Program-made: the position numbers and the translations under genes
Shown here: one piece after another, positions 45,866 to 54,800 of the stretch
How positions within the stretch are numbered: position 1 is the first letter of the stretch
Layout of the letters: each line of letters opens with the position of its first letter
The notes under the pieces: generated by a model
What the model was told of the DNA's origin: nothing
The model's input: the letters and a program-made list of their open reading frames with translations, nothing else
Databases searched by the model: none
Assembly (NCBI GenBank): GCA_001548435.1
Contig: AP017308.1
Location: forward strand, 2,055,030 to 2,119,029
Length of the DNA stretch: 64,000 nt
DNA from: Leptolyngbya sp. NIES-3755
Lineage (GTDB): Bacteria > Cyanobacteriota > Cyanobacteriia > Leptolyngbyales > Leptolyngbyaceae
Reading direction: 5' to 3'

Positions 45866-46918
45866 TTAGTAATAGGATTGTTGCTGAATCATTTGTTGGG
45901 GACTCGGCGCAAACGCAAGCAGTAAAGGAAACTGAAGCAACGCGAGATTGATATTTTCTTCGGTTTCATCCACAATAATCAGCGGCAAAAATCCGTCTTT
46001 GTCTAATCGTTCGGCTTTGAGTGCTAGAGGTTCAGGCACTTCAAAGAGTGCAATTCCACGATCGCTACCAAAATCACTCCGAGTCACCCCCAAACAATCT
46101 TGCATTCCGCGCCGCCATTCTCCTAACCGCTCTGGAGAATTTGCCAAAATCAGAACTCGTAAGCGATCGCGATAAAGATTGTACAAAATCGAAATCGATG
46201 CCGATGCGATCAAAATATTTTGCAAGCGCGATCCCATTGTCCGAATTGCACCGCGTCCCCCTTGTTTGAAGAACCAAGTCGAAACCCGCTCCGCATGAAC
46301 TGGCTCAAACGTGCGACGCAATTTCCAAACCGGACCGTAATAATCGGGCTGATTGCGAAACTGATCGATAATGCTGCGAATCTTCTGAGATTTCTCCTCG
46401 AATGTTGATTCCGCAAAATCCGGACTCGGAGCCGCCTGCGATTTCGGTGCTTCCTGAATCAGAGCAGGTTGCGGCACTTCCGCTTGAAAAGTCGGTAACT
46501 CTAACTGTTCAGCCGCGATCGCTAAATCCTGCAAACTGCCCACCAAATAATCTTTGAAACTCTGAACCCGCACCGCAATCTCTTGAGACGCGCCCGCAAA
46601 CGAGGACTTCATCTCGTTACGAATCCGTTCTTGGCGGCGTTCTAATTGCTCGATCGACAGTTGCAATGTCTGTCTCCGCTGTTCCAACTCCGCCAAATTC
46701 TGCTGTACGACCCGTCCCAAAGCATCTCGCGTTTGAGCAATCTGCCCCTGCAAATCATCACGAGTCGCAGCCAACCGCTCAATCTCGCGCTGAAGATCCT
46801 GTTCCTGCTGCACCAAATCAGATTGAGTCTCCGGTAACTTCAATTCTGGCAACGCTGCCCCCGGTTCAGAAGGCGTAGTTTCATCGGAAATTGGCAACTC
46901 ATCAGAACTCATACGCAA
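45866..46918 (-). CDS. DUF3086 family coiled-coil protein
   Basis: This is a 350-residue protein. About residues 30-120 form a coiled coil (SDLVQQEQDLQREIERLAATRDDL, LEQRRQTLQLSIEQLERRQERIRNEM). A C-terminal globular domain (about 185-350) includes DQFRNQPDYYGPVWKLRRTFEPVHAERV and FLPLIIVDETEENINLALLQFPLLLAFAP. This matches the cyanobacterial DUF3086 family, function unknown. It is upstream of plsY with one base between them and downstream of the DUF3119 gene, a small minus-strand operon possibly linked to lipid synthesis by position only. Confidence 0.75.
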   Translation of the reverse strand: MRMSSDELPISDETTPSEPGAALPELKLPETQSDLVQQEQDLQREIERLAATRDDLQGQIAQTRDALGRVVQQNLAELEQRRQTLQLSIEQLERRQERIRNEMKSSFAGASQEIAVRVQSFKDYLVGSLQDLAIAAEQLELPTFQAEVPQPALIQEAPKSQAAPSPDFAESTFEEKSQKIRSIIDQFRNQPDYYGPVWKLRRTFEPVHAERVSTWFFKQGGRGAIRTMGSRLQNILIASASISILYNLYRDRLRVLILANSPERLGEWRRGMQDCLGVTRSDFGSDRGIALFEVPEPLALKAERLDKDGFLPLIIVDETEENINLALLQFPLLLAFAPSPQQMIQQQSYY

Positions 46919-46928
46919 TACTCAATCC

Positions 46929-47312
46929 CTAAGCCTTGGGAAAACGGTGTTCAAGGCACATCCGTAACATTTTAGGATCAAAAATGATCGGGAGAAAGTG
47001 AATACTTTTGACTTCCCGAAAATAGAACAGAATCGGCACAGGCGACCAAAAGATTTCCCAGTTCTGCCATTCCGCATACGGAAAGCGCCGAATCATCGTT
47101 TCACCCCGATATACATCCAAATCAGTTGGCGTAAATCGTAACCGTAACATTGCGGTCTGAATCAGCAAAAACGCGCCAAATAAGCCGATCGCACCCGCCA
47201 CCCAGACCTGCACAAGTAACAGCGGGATCGCAGCCGCAATCAGCACGATCGGGATCGTATAGCTTGGAGCGAGTTCGATCGTTTCACTTCCAGCGAAATT
47301 GGCATCAGTCAT
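46929..47312 (-). CDS. DUF3119 family membrane protein
   Basis: This 127-residue protein starts MTDANFAGSETIELAPSYTI. The start at 47312 is supported by GAGGAA a few bases upstream; a longer in-frame version would add an unlikely N-terminus. Two membrane segments lie at about 18-37 and 40-58. A soluble part has the conserved LRFTPTDLDVYRGETMIRRFPYAEWQNWEIFWSPVPILFYFRE. This is DUF3119, conserved in cyanobacteria and plastids, of unknown role. Confidence 0.75.
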   Translation of the reverse strand: MTDANFAGSETIELAPSYTIPIVLIAAAIPLLLVQVWVAGAIGLFGAFLLIQTAMLRLRFTPTDLDVYRGETMIRRFPYAEWQNWEIFWSPVPILFYFREVKSIHFLPIIFDPKMLRMCLEHRFPKA

Positions 47313-47422
47313 GAGACATTCCTCGCACGTCAGGGACAATTCATATTTTAGACTGGGACGAATCTCTAGGACTCGCGGTACGATCGCTCTTAGATAGCGC
47401 TCACTCTCAAGGAAGGATCTCA

Positions 47423-47632
47423 ATGTTTATCACGGAACTTTCACCGCTCGTTCAAGAACTCACCCAGCAACCCGTCGCCTTTCTCGGTGGGCTATTTTCA
47501 GGCTTGCTGCGTCTCAGTTTAAACGAAGAACCCGTCAAAAGCTGGCTAACTCAGCAAACGGGAACCACCGTCTATGTCACCAATCCCCACAATGGGAACG
47601 GCAACGCGCCTAAATCTATCTCGATCGACTGA
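47423..47632 (+). CDS. Small conserved cyanobacterial protein
   Basis: This 69-residue protein is MFITELSPLVQELTQQPVAF and onward, a helical N-terminal part with FLGGLFSGLLRLSLNEEPVKSWL, then an Asn/Gly-rich tail (NPHNGNGNAPK). I recognise it as a short family found in many cyanobacteria, but no function is known. The ATG at 47423 follows AAGGA. It is followed by a strong terminator, so it is monocistronic. Confidence 0.65.
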   Translation: MFITELSPLVQELTQQPVAFLGGLFSGLLRLSLNEEPVKSWLTQQTGTTVYVTNPHNGNGNAPKSISID

Positions 47633-47665
47633 TATCAGTCATCCGGTTAACGCTCGTCACTGAGG

Positions 47666-47706
47666 AATAAAGGAGTAGTTCTATCTGGATCTGCTCCTTT
47701 ATTTTT
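47666..47706 (+). terminator. Terminator after the 47423 gene
   Basis: The stem AATAAAGGAGTAG / CTGCTCCTTTATT (one G-U pair) has a 12-base loop and is followed by TTTTG. Confidence 0.85.
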
Positions 47707-47980
47707 GCAAGTTAAGCCTTAAGAAACAAAAGAAATCCTTAACTAGATGAATGATAAGAATAAGAATTGTTTGTAGTAATTTTTCAGAGTTTCATCAAAT
47801 ATCAAAAGAGTAGAACAAAAGTCTACAAATTGGTAGAGATGAACTTAGTAACAGTCTAAATTCTTCATGGTAGAATTCGATTTAAGAGGGTGCAAAGTCT
47901 GTGATTTTGAATAGATTTGTCGCCAAGATTTTTAGCCTTTCTAATATGCGTTTTCATTCAATGATGGTCGGAGTTCTTGT

Positions 47981-48613
47981 ATGAAAGTATCAAAGTTAGC
48001 CCCCCTTCAAGCATTTTTCTACTCAGGATTCCTGAGTGTTACGATCGCGGGAATTGCCCAAGCCGCACCGACTCAAACCGCTCCCAAGCCAACCGTGTAC
48101 GCAGTTGGGCAAGAAACAGGCGGCACACTGAGAACTTATCAAAGCCAACTCGGTTTTCGTTTCGATGTGAAAGCACCTTATTCGATCGATACCTCTCAAG
48201 AAGGACAAGGAACGATCGTGGTTCGTAATCCTGATTTAGAAAATGCAGCAGTCGGAAGCGATGAGCCTGCACCTGTCGATAGTAATGTACAATCTCAATC
48301 TTCTCCAGGCGATCGCATTACGATTACAAGATATGAAAATCCGAATCGATTGAATGCACGCCAATGGGCAGAACAAAACCCAACGCAATCGTTTTTTGAT
48401 GGACGACAAAGCGATTACAGAAGTTATAGTTTCGCGGGTCAACCTGCTGTTTCCTATTCTTGGTGCGGAAATAGCAACTGTGGCGATAATGTAGTCGTTC
48501 CTAGTCGGGATGGTCGTAGCATTTTCGTCTTGAGTGCGTTGTACGAATACCCCGGTAATGCGGTGCGATGGGACTTTAAGCGCATGGTGGGACGATTTCG
48601 CTTGACCCAATAG
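47981..48613 (+). CDS. Secreted hypothetical protein
   Basis: This is a 210-residue protein. A signal peptide at 1-28 ends AQAAP. The mature part opens TQTAPKPTVYAVGQETGG and contains YRSYSFAGQPAVSYSWCGNSNCGDNVVVPSRDG (about 146-178) with a CGNSNC pair. It ends KRMVGRFRLTQ. No family is certain. It is followed by a terminator and by another secreted protein gene. Confidence 0.65.
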   Translation: MKVSKLAPLQAFFYSGFLSVTIAGIAQAAPTQTAPKPTVYAVGQETGGTLRTYQSQLGFRFDVKAPYSIDTSQEGQGTIVVRNPDLENAAVGSDEPAPVDSNVQSQSSPGDRITITRYENPNRLNARQWAEQNPTQSFFDGRQSDYRSYSFAGQPAVSYSWCGNSNCGDNVVVPSRDGRSIFVLSALYEYPGNAVRWDFKRMVGRFRLTQ

Positions 48614-48636
48614 TAAACCGATCGAATCTCTCACTT

Positions 48637-48668
48637 GCCTGGAATGCGATCGCGTTTCAGGCTTTTTG
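48637..48668 (+). terminator. Terminator after the 47981 gene, with HIP1 in its loop
   Basis: The stem GCCTGGAATGC / GCGTTTCAGGC (two G-U pairs) is followed by TTTTTG. The loop contains GATC, and the octamer GCGATCGC spans the loop and its base. Confidence 0.75.
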
Positions 48669-48799
48669 ATCTGTCTCAAGGTAGAAATTCGGGAACTTCA
48701 GTGGAAAAAACTCGGTCATGACAACAGAACGCCACTCCGGAAGGGTTCGATACAGCTTTTTCAAGTTCTTTATCATTCACACGATCGAGGTTGATGACC

Positions 48800-49573
48800 A
48801 TGTCGCTAGATAGCTTGACAGGAATTCGGAATTTTGTAGTTCGAGGGACAGCATTATCGTTGGGAGCGCTAATGGTGGCGGGTAGTGCGGCAATGGCTCA
48901 AACTGCTCCCGGAGATGTGGTGATTCCAACGGAACCCGATCGCGGTAGTACCACTCCAATTCCGACCAGACCGGGTGATACGACGATTCCTTCTCCGACC
49001 GCAGCGGGAACACGATTCGCGTGTCAAATTAATAACGGTCAGAATACAGTGATGTATTTCCCGGAAAGTCAGCCGAATCAGGCTTATCCGTGGGCGGTTC
49101 CGAGTACGTTGGGTGGAGGCTGGAGTTCCGATCGTCGTTGTAATGAAATCGCTCGTCGGCTAGAGTCCTATCGTCCGGATGGCTTGGTGGAGATGCGAAC
49201 CGGATCTGAAAACGGCTACAACACGATTTGTGTAACGACCGATCGCGTTCCAACTTGCCGAATTGTGCTAACGGTTCCTCCTGGACAAGATCCGACTGTG
49301 ACCCGCGATCGCGTTTTCCAAAATCTTTCAGTCGCAGATAGCGGTCAGCAAACTCAAGGCGTTGTCACGTTTGGTGGCGGTCGATCGGATATCTTGGATC
49401 AACTGGGACGAGTAGTCGGGATTCGGAATCGTCGATCGACGACTGGCAACATCAATTTGAAGCCGTTCTTATCAACGAAAGATGGTGGAACAGGTGAACG
49501 ATTGGTCGGTGGAGTACAAACGCGATCGAATCGTCCAGCTACGAGAACGACTCCTCGAATCTTCCAGCGGTAG
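48800..49573 (+). CDS. COP23-domain secreted protein
   Basis: This is about 257 residues from the ATG at 48800; another in-frame ATG lies at 48794. A signal peptide (about 1-33) ends AMAQT. A Pro/Thr-rich linker follows. The COP23-like domain has RFACQINNGQNTVMYF, WSSDRRCNEIARRLESY and NTICVTTDR-PTCRIVLTVPPG. COP23 (circadian oscillating protein, 23 kDa) was found in a cyanobacterium as a membrane-associated protein whose amount cycles daily. The role is unresolved. The cysteine pairs (CQ..., CNE, CVT, CRI) are consistent with an exported domain. Confidence 0.8.
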   Translation: MSLDSLTGIRNFVVRGTALSLGALMVAGSAAMAQTAPGDVVIPTEPDRGSTTPIPTRPGDTTIPSPTAAGTRFACQINNGQNTVMYFPESQPNQAYPWAVPSTLGGGWSSDRRCNEIARRLESYRPDGLVEMRTGSENGYNTICVTTDRVPTCRIVLTVPPGQDPTVTRDRVFQNLSVADSGQQTQGVVTFGGGRSDILDQLGRVVGIRNRRSTTGNINLKPFLSTKDGGTGERLVGGVQTRSNRPATRTTPRIFQR

Positions 49574-49574
49574 T

Positions 49575-51671
49575 TTATAGCAGCGATGATTTAGCCTGCT
49601 GAATTGGAAGGTCGATCATAAATTCCGCTCCTTTCAATTCGGTAGAACAACAGGTTAATCTTCCTTGATGTTGTTCCGTCACGATCTGATAACTGGTTGC
49701 AAGCCCCATTCCCGTCCCTTTCCCGATCGGCTTTGTCGTAAAGAACGGATCAAACATTCGGGCTTGCACCGTTTCAGAAACTCCCAACCCATTGTCAGTG
49801 ATGCGAATCCGAATTTGTGCTGAGCTAATACGCTCTGTGTGAAGCTCGATCGTAGGGTGTTGTTGCTCTTCTAGCCACTTCGCATCCTTGACAGCCAACT
49901 CTAGGGCATCGATCGCGTTCGTAATGATCTGCAAGAAAACTTGATTCAGCGATCCAGCAAAACATTCGATGCTCGGTAATTCAGCATAGTGCTTAACCAC
50001 TTTAATCTTATGTTTTTGATTCAATCGATTCTGCAAGATCGTTAAAGTGCTCTCAATCCCATCATGGATGTTCACCAGTTTCAGTTCTGCTTCATCCAAA
50101 CGAGAAAAAGTTCTGAGCGATAAAACAATTTCTCGAATTCGTTCCGCCCCAGTTCGCATTGAGCTAAACAAACTCATCAAATCCTCGAACACAAACTCTA
50201 GATCCATGTCCTCGATCGACTGTTTAATCGCAGAATGAGGATCGGGATAGTGTTGCCGATACAACTCAAGCAACTCAGCAATATCTTCAAAGTAAGTCGT
50301 TGCGTGGCTGATATTGCCATAGATAAAACTGATCGGATTGTTGATCTCATGAGCAATTCCCGCCACTAACTGACCCAGCGAAGACATTTTTTCACTGTGA
50401 ATTAACTGCGCTTGAGTCCGCTGAAGATCTTGAAGTGCCTTTTCTAAATCGATCGCTTGTTGTCTCAGTTGTGCCTCTGATCGACGTAATGCCTCTTCGT
50501 CCGCTTTACGATCGCTAATATCCCGCACAATTCCCAAAATACTAATCACCGCTCCATTGGAGCCTTTAATCGCCGCAGTGTTGGACAATGCCCAGTACCA
50601 GGAGCCATCTTTTCGTTTTGATCGAAACTCGATCGCGGTTTGTCGCTCTCCAGTTTTTAACAATTGTTCAACCGAAGCATAAGTAATTGCAAGATCGTCT
50701 GGATGAATGTAGTCGGCAAAAGCATGTCCGATCAGTTCACTTGGCAAAAAACCAGTAATCTCTGTAACTTTGGGAGAAAGATAAGTAAACATTCCTGCGG
50801 GCGAAAACGCAAAAATTAGATCATTCGCATTTTCGACAAAGCTCCGAAATCGTGCTTCACTTTCTACGATCGCTTGTTCTGCTCGTTTGCGTTCCTGCTC
50901 GATTTGAACGCGATCGCTGACATCGATCAACATTCCATCCCACACGATCGCACCATCAATCTGAAGTTCAGGTCGAGAATGCCCTTGTATCCATTTGAGC
51001 TTTCCAGAAGGTGGAATAATTCGTCCTGTCCACGACCAAGGTTGCAACTGCGCTGCGGATTCCTGGAGGGTGCGCTCAAACTCAGGGCGATCGTCTGGAT
51101 GAATTTGATTAATGGGTAAGCTGCCATCATGATAAATCACTTCCGGTTCAAGCTCCCACAATTCCTCAGAAAACGCACTCAGATAAGGGAAAGAGTAGCT
51201 TCCATTCGGGGCTAAGCGAAATTGATATAGGATTCCGGGCACATTTGCGGCTAGGCGTTGAAATCGTGCTTCACTTTGCTTCAGAGCTTGTTCAGCATAT
51301 TTTCGATCGCTAATATCTCGAATAATCACCAACGCTTCGTGATCATTGCAGCGAATGACGCGCACTTCTTCATACTGCACTTCGCCATCAAAATCGAGTT
51401 CTTGCTCGTAAATCTGCACTTCATGGGTGATGATCGCACGTTCGATATATTCAATCCGTCGATACGCCAATTCAGGCGGCATAAACTCCCAAAGATATTT
51501 ACCGTGCCAGTCAATTTCCGCACCACATGCCCGAAACGATCGAGGCAGGCTAAAATCCAAACATATCCCTTCACGGCTCAACCGAAGCATCAGATCAGGA
51601 ATGGCTTCGAGCAAAATCTGATAATCGCGATCGCTTTGCGGCAAGGCAGTATCCGGACTGTCAATACTCAT
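49575..51671 (-). CDS. PAS-containing sensor histidine kinase
   Basis: This is 698 residues from the ATG at 51671. It has an N-terminal PAS-like domain (about 15-130, DYQILLEAIPDLMLRLS). Two more PAS/PAC units lie at about 140-270 and 275-405; the last contains FRSFVENANDLIFAFSPAG and RSKRKDGSWYWALSN. A coiled segment follows, then the HisKA-like domain with the phospho-acceptor in GQLVAGIAHEINNP. The HATPase has ITNAIDALEL, DNGLGVSETV and GTGMGLATSYQI. No transmembrane segment is seen, so it is probably cytosolic. No response regulator is adjacent, so the partner is unknown. Confidence 0.88.
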   Translation of the reverse strand: MSIDSPDTALPQSDRDYQILLEAIPDLMLRLSREGICLDFSLPRSFRACGAEIDWHGKYLWEFMPPELAYRRIEYIERAIITHEVQIYEQELDFDGEVQYEEVRVIRCNDHEALVIIRDISDRKYAEQALKQSEARFQRLAANVPGILYQFRLAPNGSYSFPYLSAFSEELWELEPEVIYHDGSLPINQIHPDDRPEFERTLQESAAQLQPWSWTGRIIPPSGKLKWIQGHSRPELQIDGAIVWDGMLIDVSDRVQIEQERKRAEQAIVESEARFRSFVENANDLIFAFSPAGMFTYLSPKVTEITGFLPSELIGHAFADYIHPDDLAITYASVEQLLKTGERQTAIEFRSKRKDGSWYWALSNTAAIKGSNGAVISILGIVRDISDRKADEEALRRSEAQLRQQAIDLEKALQDLQRTQAQLIHSEKMSSLGQLVAGIAHEINNPISFIYGNISHATTYFEDIAELLELYRQHYPDPHSAIKQSIEDMDLEFVFEDLMSLFSSMRTGAERIREIVLSLRTFSRLDEAELKLVNIHDGIESTLTILQNRLNQKHKIKVVKHYAELPSIECFAGSLNQVFLQIITNAIDALELAVKDAKWLEEQQHPTIELHTERISSAQIRIRITDNGLGVSETVQARMFDPFFTTKPIGKGTGMGLATSYQIVTEQHQGRLTCCSTELKGAEFMIDLPIQQAKSSLL

Positions 51672-51867
51672 TACCAAATCTTCAAACAGGAATCTCAGAT
51701 AGAGTGCCCGATCTCAGACGGTTTTGATCAAACTCACGGGTGTTGTAAATAACATCCAAACCGAGTTCAATCTGATCCCCAATGTATTGGTAGAAGCGGA
51801 TTTTAGGCGATCGCTATATAATACATCCAAATTCTAAATTGAACTGGTGTAAGAGGCGTTTGAATTA

Positions 51868-54800
51868 ATGTTGCCTAATCAAAAGTCGTCCGCGCTTGGC
51901 GTTGCGTTGTTGCTCACCACTGTTGCGACTACAAAACCCCTCGAATCAATTTTTATTTCTTCTGTTTCAGCTCAAGCCACACCGACGACGTTTCCGCTCC
52001 CCACCTCGGTTCCGTCTGGTACGACGGTGCAAATTGACGGTTCGAGCAGTATGGCAGCGATTAACCAAGCCCTCAAGCAGCGGTTTGAAAGCCAGTTTTC
52101 GGGCAGCACTATCACTCTCAACTACTCAGGAACCCCAACCGGACTTCAATCGCTTCAAGCAGGCAAAATCGATCTCGCCGCGATCGGACGACCTTTAACC
52201 CAAGCCGAACGCAATCAAGGACTCGTTCCTGTCTCAATGGGACGCGGCAAAATTGCGCTAATCGTCAGCCCCGACAATCCGTTCAAAGGCAGCATCACTG
52301 TACCGCAGTTTGTCAGAATTGTGCGCGGAGAAATCACCGACTGGTCAGAATTGGGCGGACAGCCTGGAAAAATTCGATTTGTCGATCGACCGGATCTCAG
52401 CGATACCCGCGCCGCATTTCAGAACTATTCGGTCTTTATCCAAACCCCCTATCAACTCGGAAATACCGCCACGAGAGCCGGAGAAGATAGTACCCAAGCC
52501 GTCGCTCAACAACTCGGAAAAGACGGATTAAGTTTTGCGCCTGCGAATCAGGTGTTAAATTCAGCCAACCTCCGGATCGTGCCGATGCACAATACGTTAC
52601 CCACCGATCCGCGCTATCCGTTCTCGCAACCGTTCTACTACGTGCATCGAGCCAATCCTTCTCCAGGAGCAGCCGCATTTTTGGGTTATGCCAGTTCAGA
52701 CTCAGGACAAAAAACAGCAGAAGCGACCGAAACTGATCCAGCATCATTAGGACTCGATCCAGCAGTTCTATTGGCAGCAGGAAGCGTGGCGGCAGGATCG
52801 CTAAATGCAGGAGCAGGGGCAGGATCTTCGCCTTCTCCAAACGCAACGGCTTCGCCCGCAGCGATCGCTTCTCCAAACGCAACCGTTCCCGGTGGCGCAA
52901 CGACCCCTCCAGAAGGATCACAAGCGGTTGCCCCCAATACGAGTGAAGGACGAAACGAGGGAGGAATTCCCGGCTGGCTCTGGTGGCTTTTACCATTAGG
53001 AATTGGAGCGCTACTGCTCGCTTGGTGGCTCCGTCGCCGCTCTACTCCCACCGCAGAAACGCCTGTTACTCCCCCGGCTCCACCAACAACCGTGACTCCA
53101 CCGCCACCGCCGCCTTTGATGACTCCGACTGAAACAGATGGCAGTCTCGCTTCTCGTGCAGGTTCAGTCATTAGCTCCGATCGACAATCGATCGCTGAAG
53201 TGCAATCGCCAACCATTCCCCCTACGGCTGCAATCGGGGGTGCTGCACTTGCGGGTGCGGGAGCCGCTTCATTAATTAATTCAGGACAAACACAGCCCCC
53301 AGTCGAACTAGAACCGCCAACCGCTGAGGTTCCACCTGCTGACCTTTCACAAACCACCGAGATTCCGCCTGTCGAGCCTCCGATCGCTGAAGAATCGATC
53401 CCAGTTCCCGATCGACCTTTAGTAGAAATCCGAGAAACGCCCCCGATCGAGGTTCCAACCTCCCAAATCGAGCCACCAGAAGCACCCCCCGAAACGGACA
53501 TGCCAAATGGTGCAATTCTAGGAGCGGCTGGATTAGGAGTAGCTGGAGCCGCTGCTTGGATGAGTCGGACTCGATCGGGAGTTCCCCCACAAACCGATGT
53601 GCCCGAAACGGAACCGCTGTCGTCTCTGGATGCGATCGAGCCTTTGGATGAGGTTGAAGATGCACCCCTCGATCAACCCCCAGTTGAGTTGTACGTTGAT
53701 GATTCACCTACCGTGGTCGATGAGCTTAACCCTGAAGTTGCAGATCCAAATTACGTCCAACTGAATTTAGATCCTCAGAGTCCGACGAGTGAAAGTTCGA
53801 TCGTAAATCCAACGAACGATTCAAACTTTGCTCAAGGTGTACTTCCAGGAATTGCGGTACTGGGAGGAACTGGACTCGGAGCAGCCATCAGCAGCGAACC
53901 CGAACCTTCATTGGAAAGTTCATCGATCGTTGAATCGAGTTTAGAACCAACAAACGTCGAATCAGAAGCTACCAATATCGAATCGGAAGTCACAAACATC
54001 GAATCAGAAGTCACAAACATCGAATCAGAAGTTACCAACGTCGAACCGGAAGTCACAAACATCGAACCGGAGGTTACCAATGCAACCTCGGACGAAACCG
54101 ATGTAAATCAAGGAGTCATTCCAGGACTCGCAGCCTTGGGAGGAGCAGCGCTTGGAATTGCAGGAGTGGCAGCAACTGGAAATGGCGAATCCGCAGAACC
54201 TTTAGAAACACCTACGATCGACACCTCCGGATCTGCAATTTCTGAACCACAACTCGCTGAAATCGATGCTGGAACCGATTTAGAAACCGATGAGTTCGCG
54301 TCAATTACTGCTGAAGAACCGGACACTATTTCAGAAGAACCGCCCACCATTCTCGAAATTCCAGACTCGGAACCCCCAATTGTAGAAGCCGCAATTCCTG
54401 GAGTTGCCGCAGTTGGAGGACTCGGACTCGCAGCCGCAGGATTAATCGGCGATCGAGAAAACACAACTCAAACCAATGTAGAAGCGGCTCGTTTTGATGT
54501 GGGACAAACCGATTTATCGAGTGAAACTCTAGCCTCGGTGGATGAAGACTTACCCGATTTACCAGACGGCTACGGTGAAAGTCGCATCGTTCTCATGCCA
54601 AGAGATCCACAATGGGCGTATACGTATTGGGATCTTCCGAACGAACATAAATCTGAACTGCGGACTCAAGGAGGACAAACGCTCGTTCTACGTCTGTACG
54701 ATGTGACGGACATCAATTTAGAGCATCAAAGCCCCCACAGTTTGCAGCAATTTGAATGTGATGAACTTGCCCGCGATTGGTATGTCCCGATTCCGGTCAG

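Noticed and set aside
52686-53501. 271-codon minus-strand frame in the PstS/DUF4912 gene
   Set aside because: Gly/Ser/Val-rich reverse complement of the low-complexity Pro/Ala region; no start signal.
53950-54096. Possible CRISPR array
   Set aside because: Contiguous 21-base units with no spacers, in frame with a protein; it is a coding tandem repeat.
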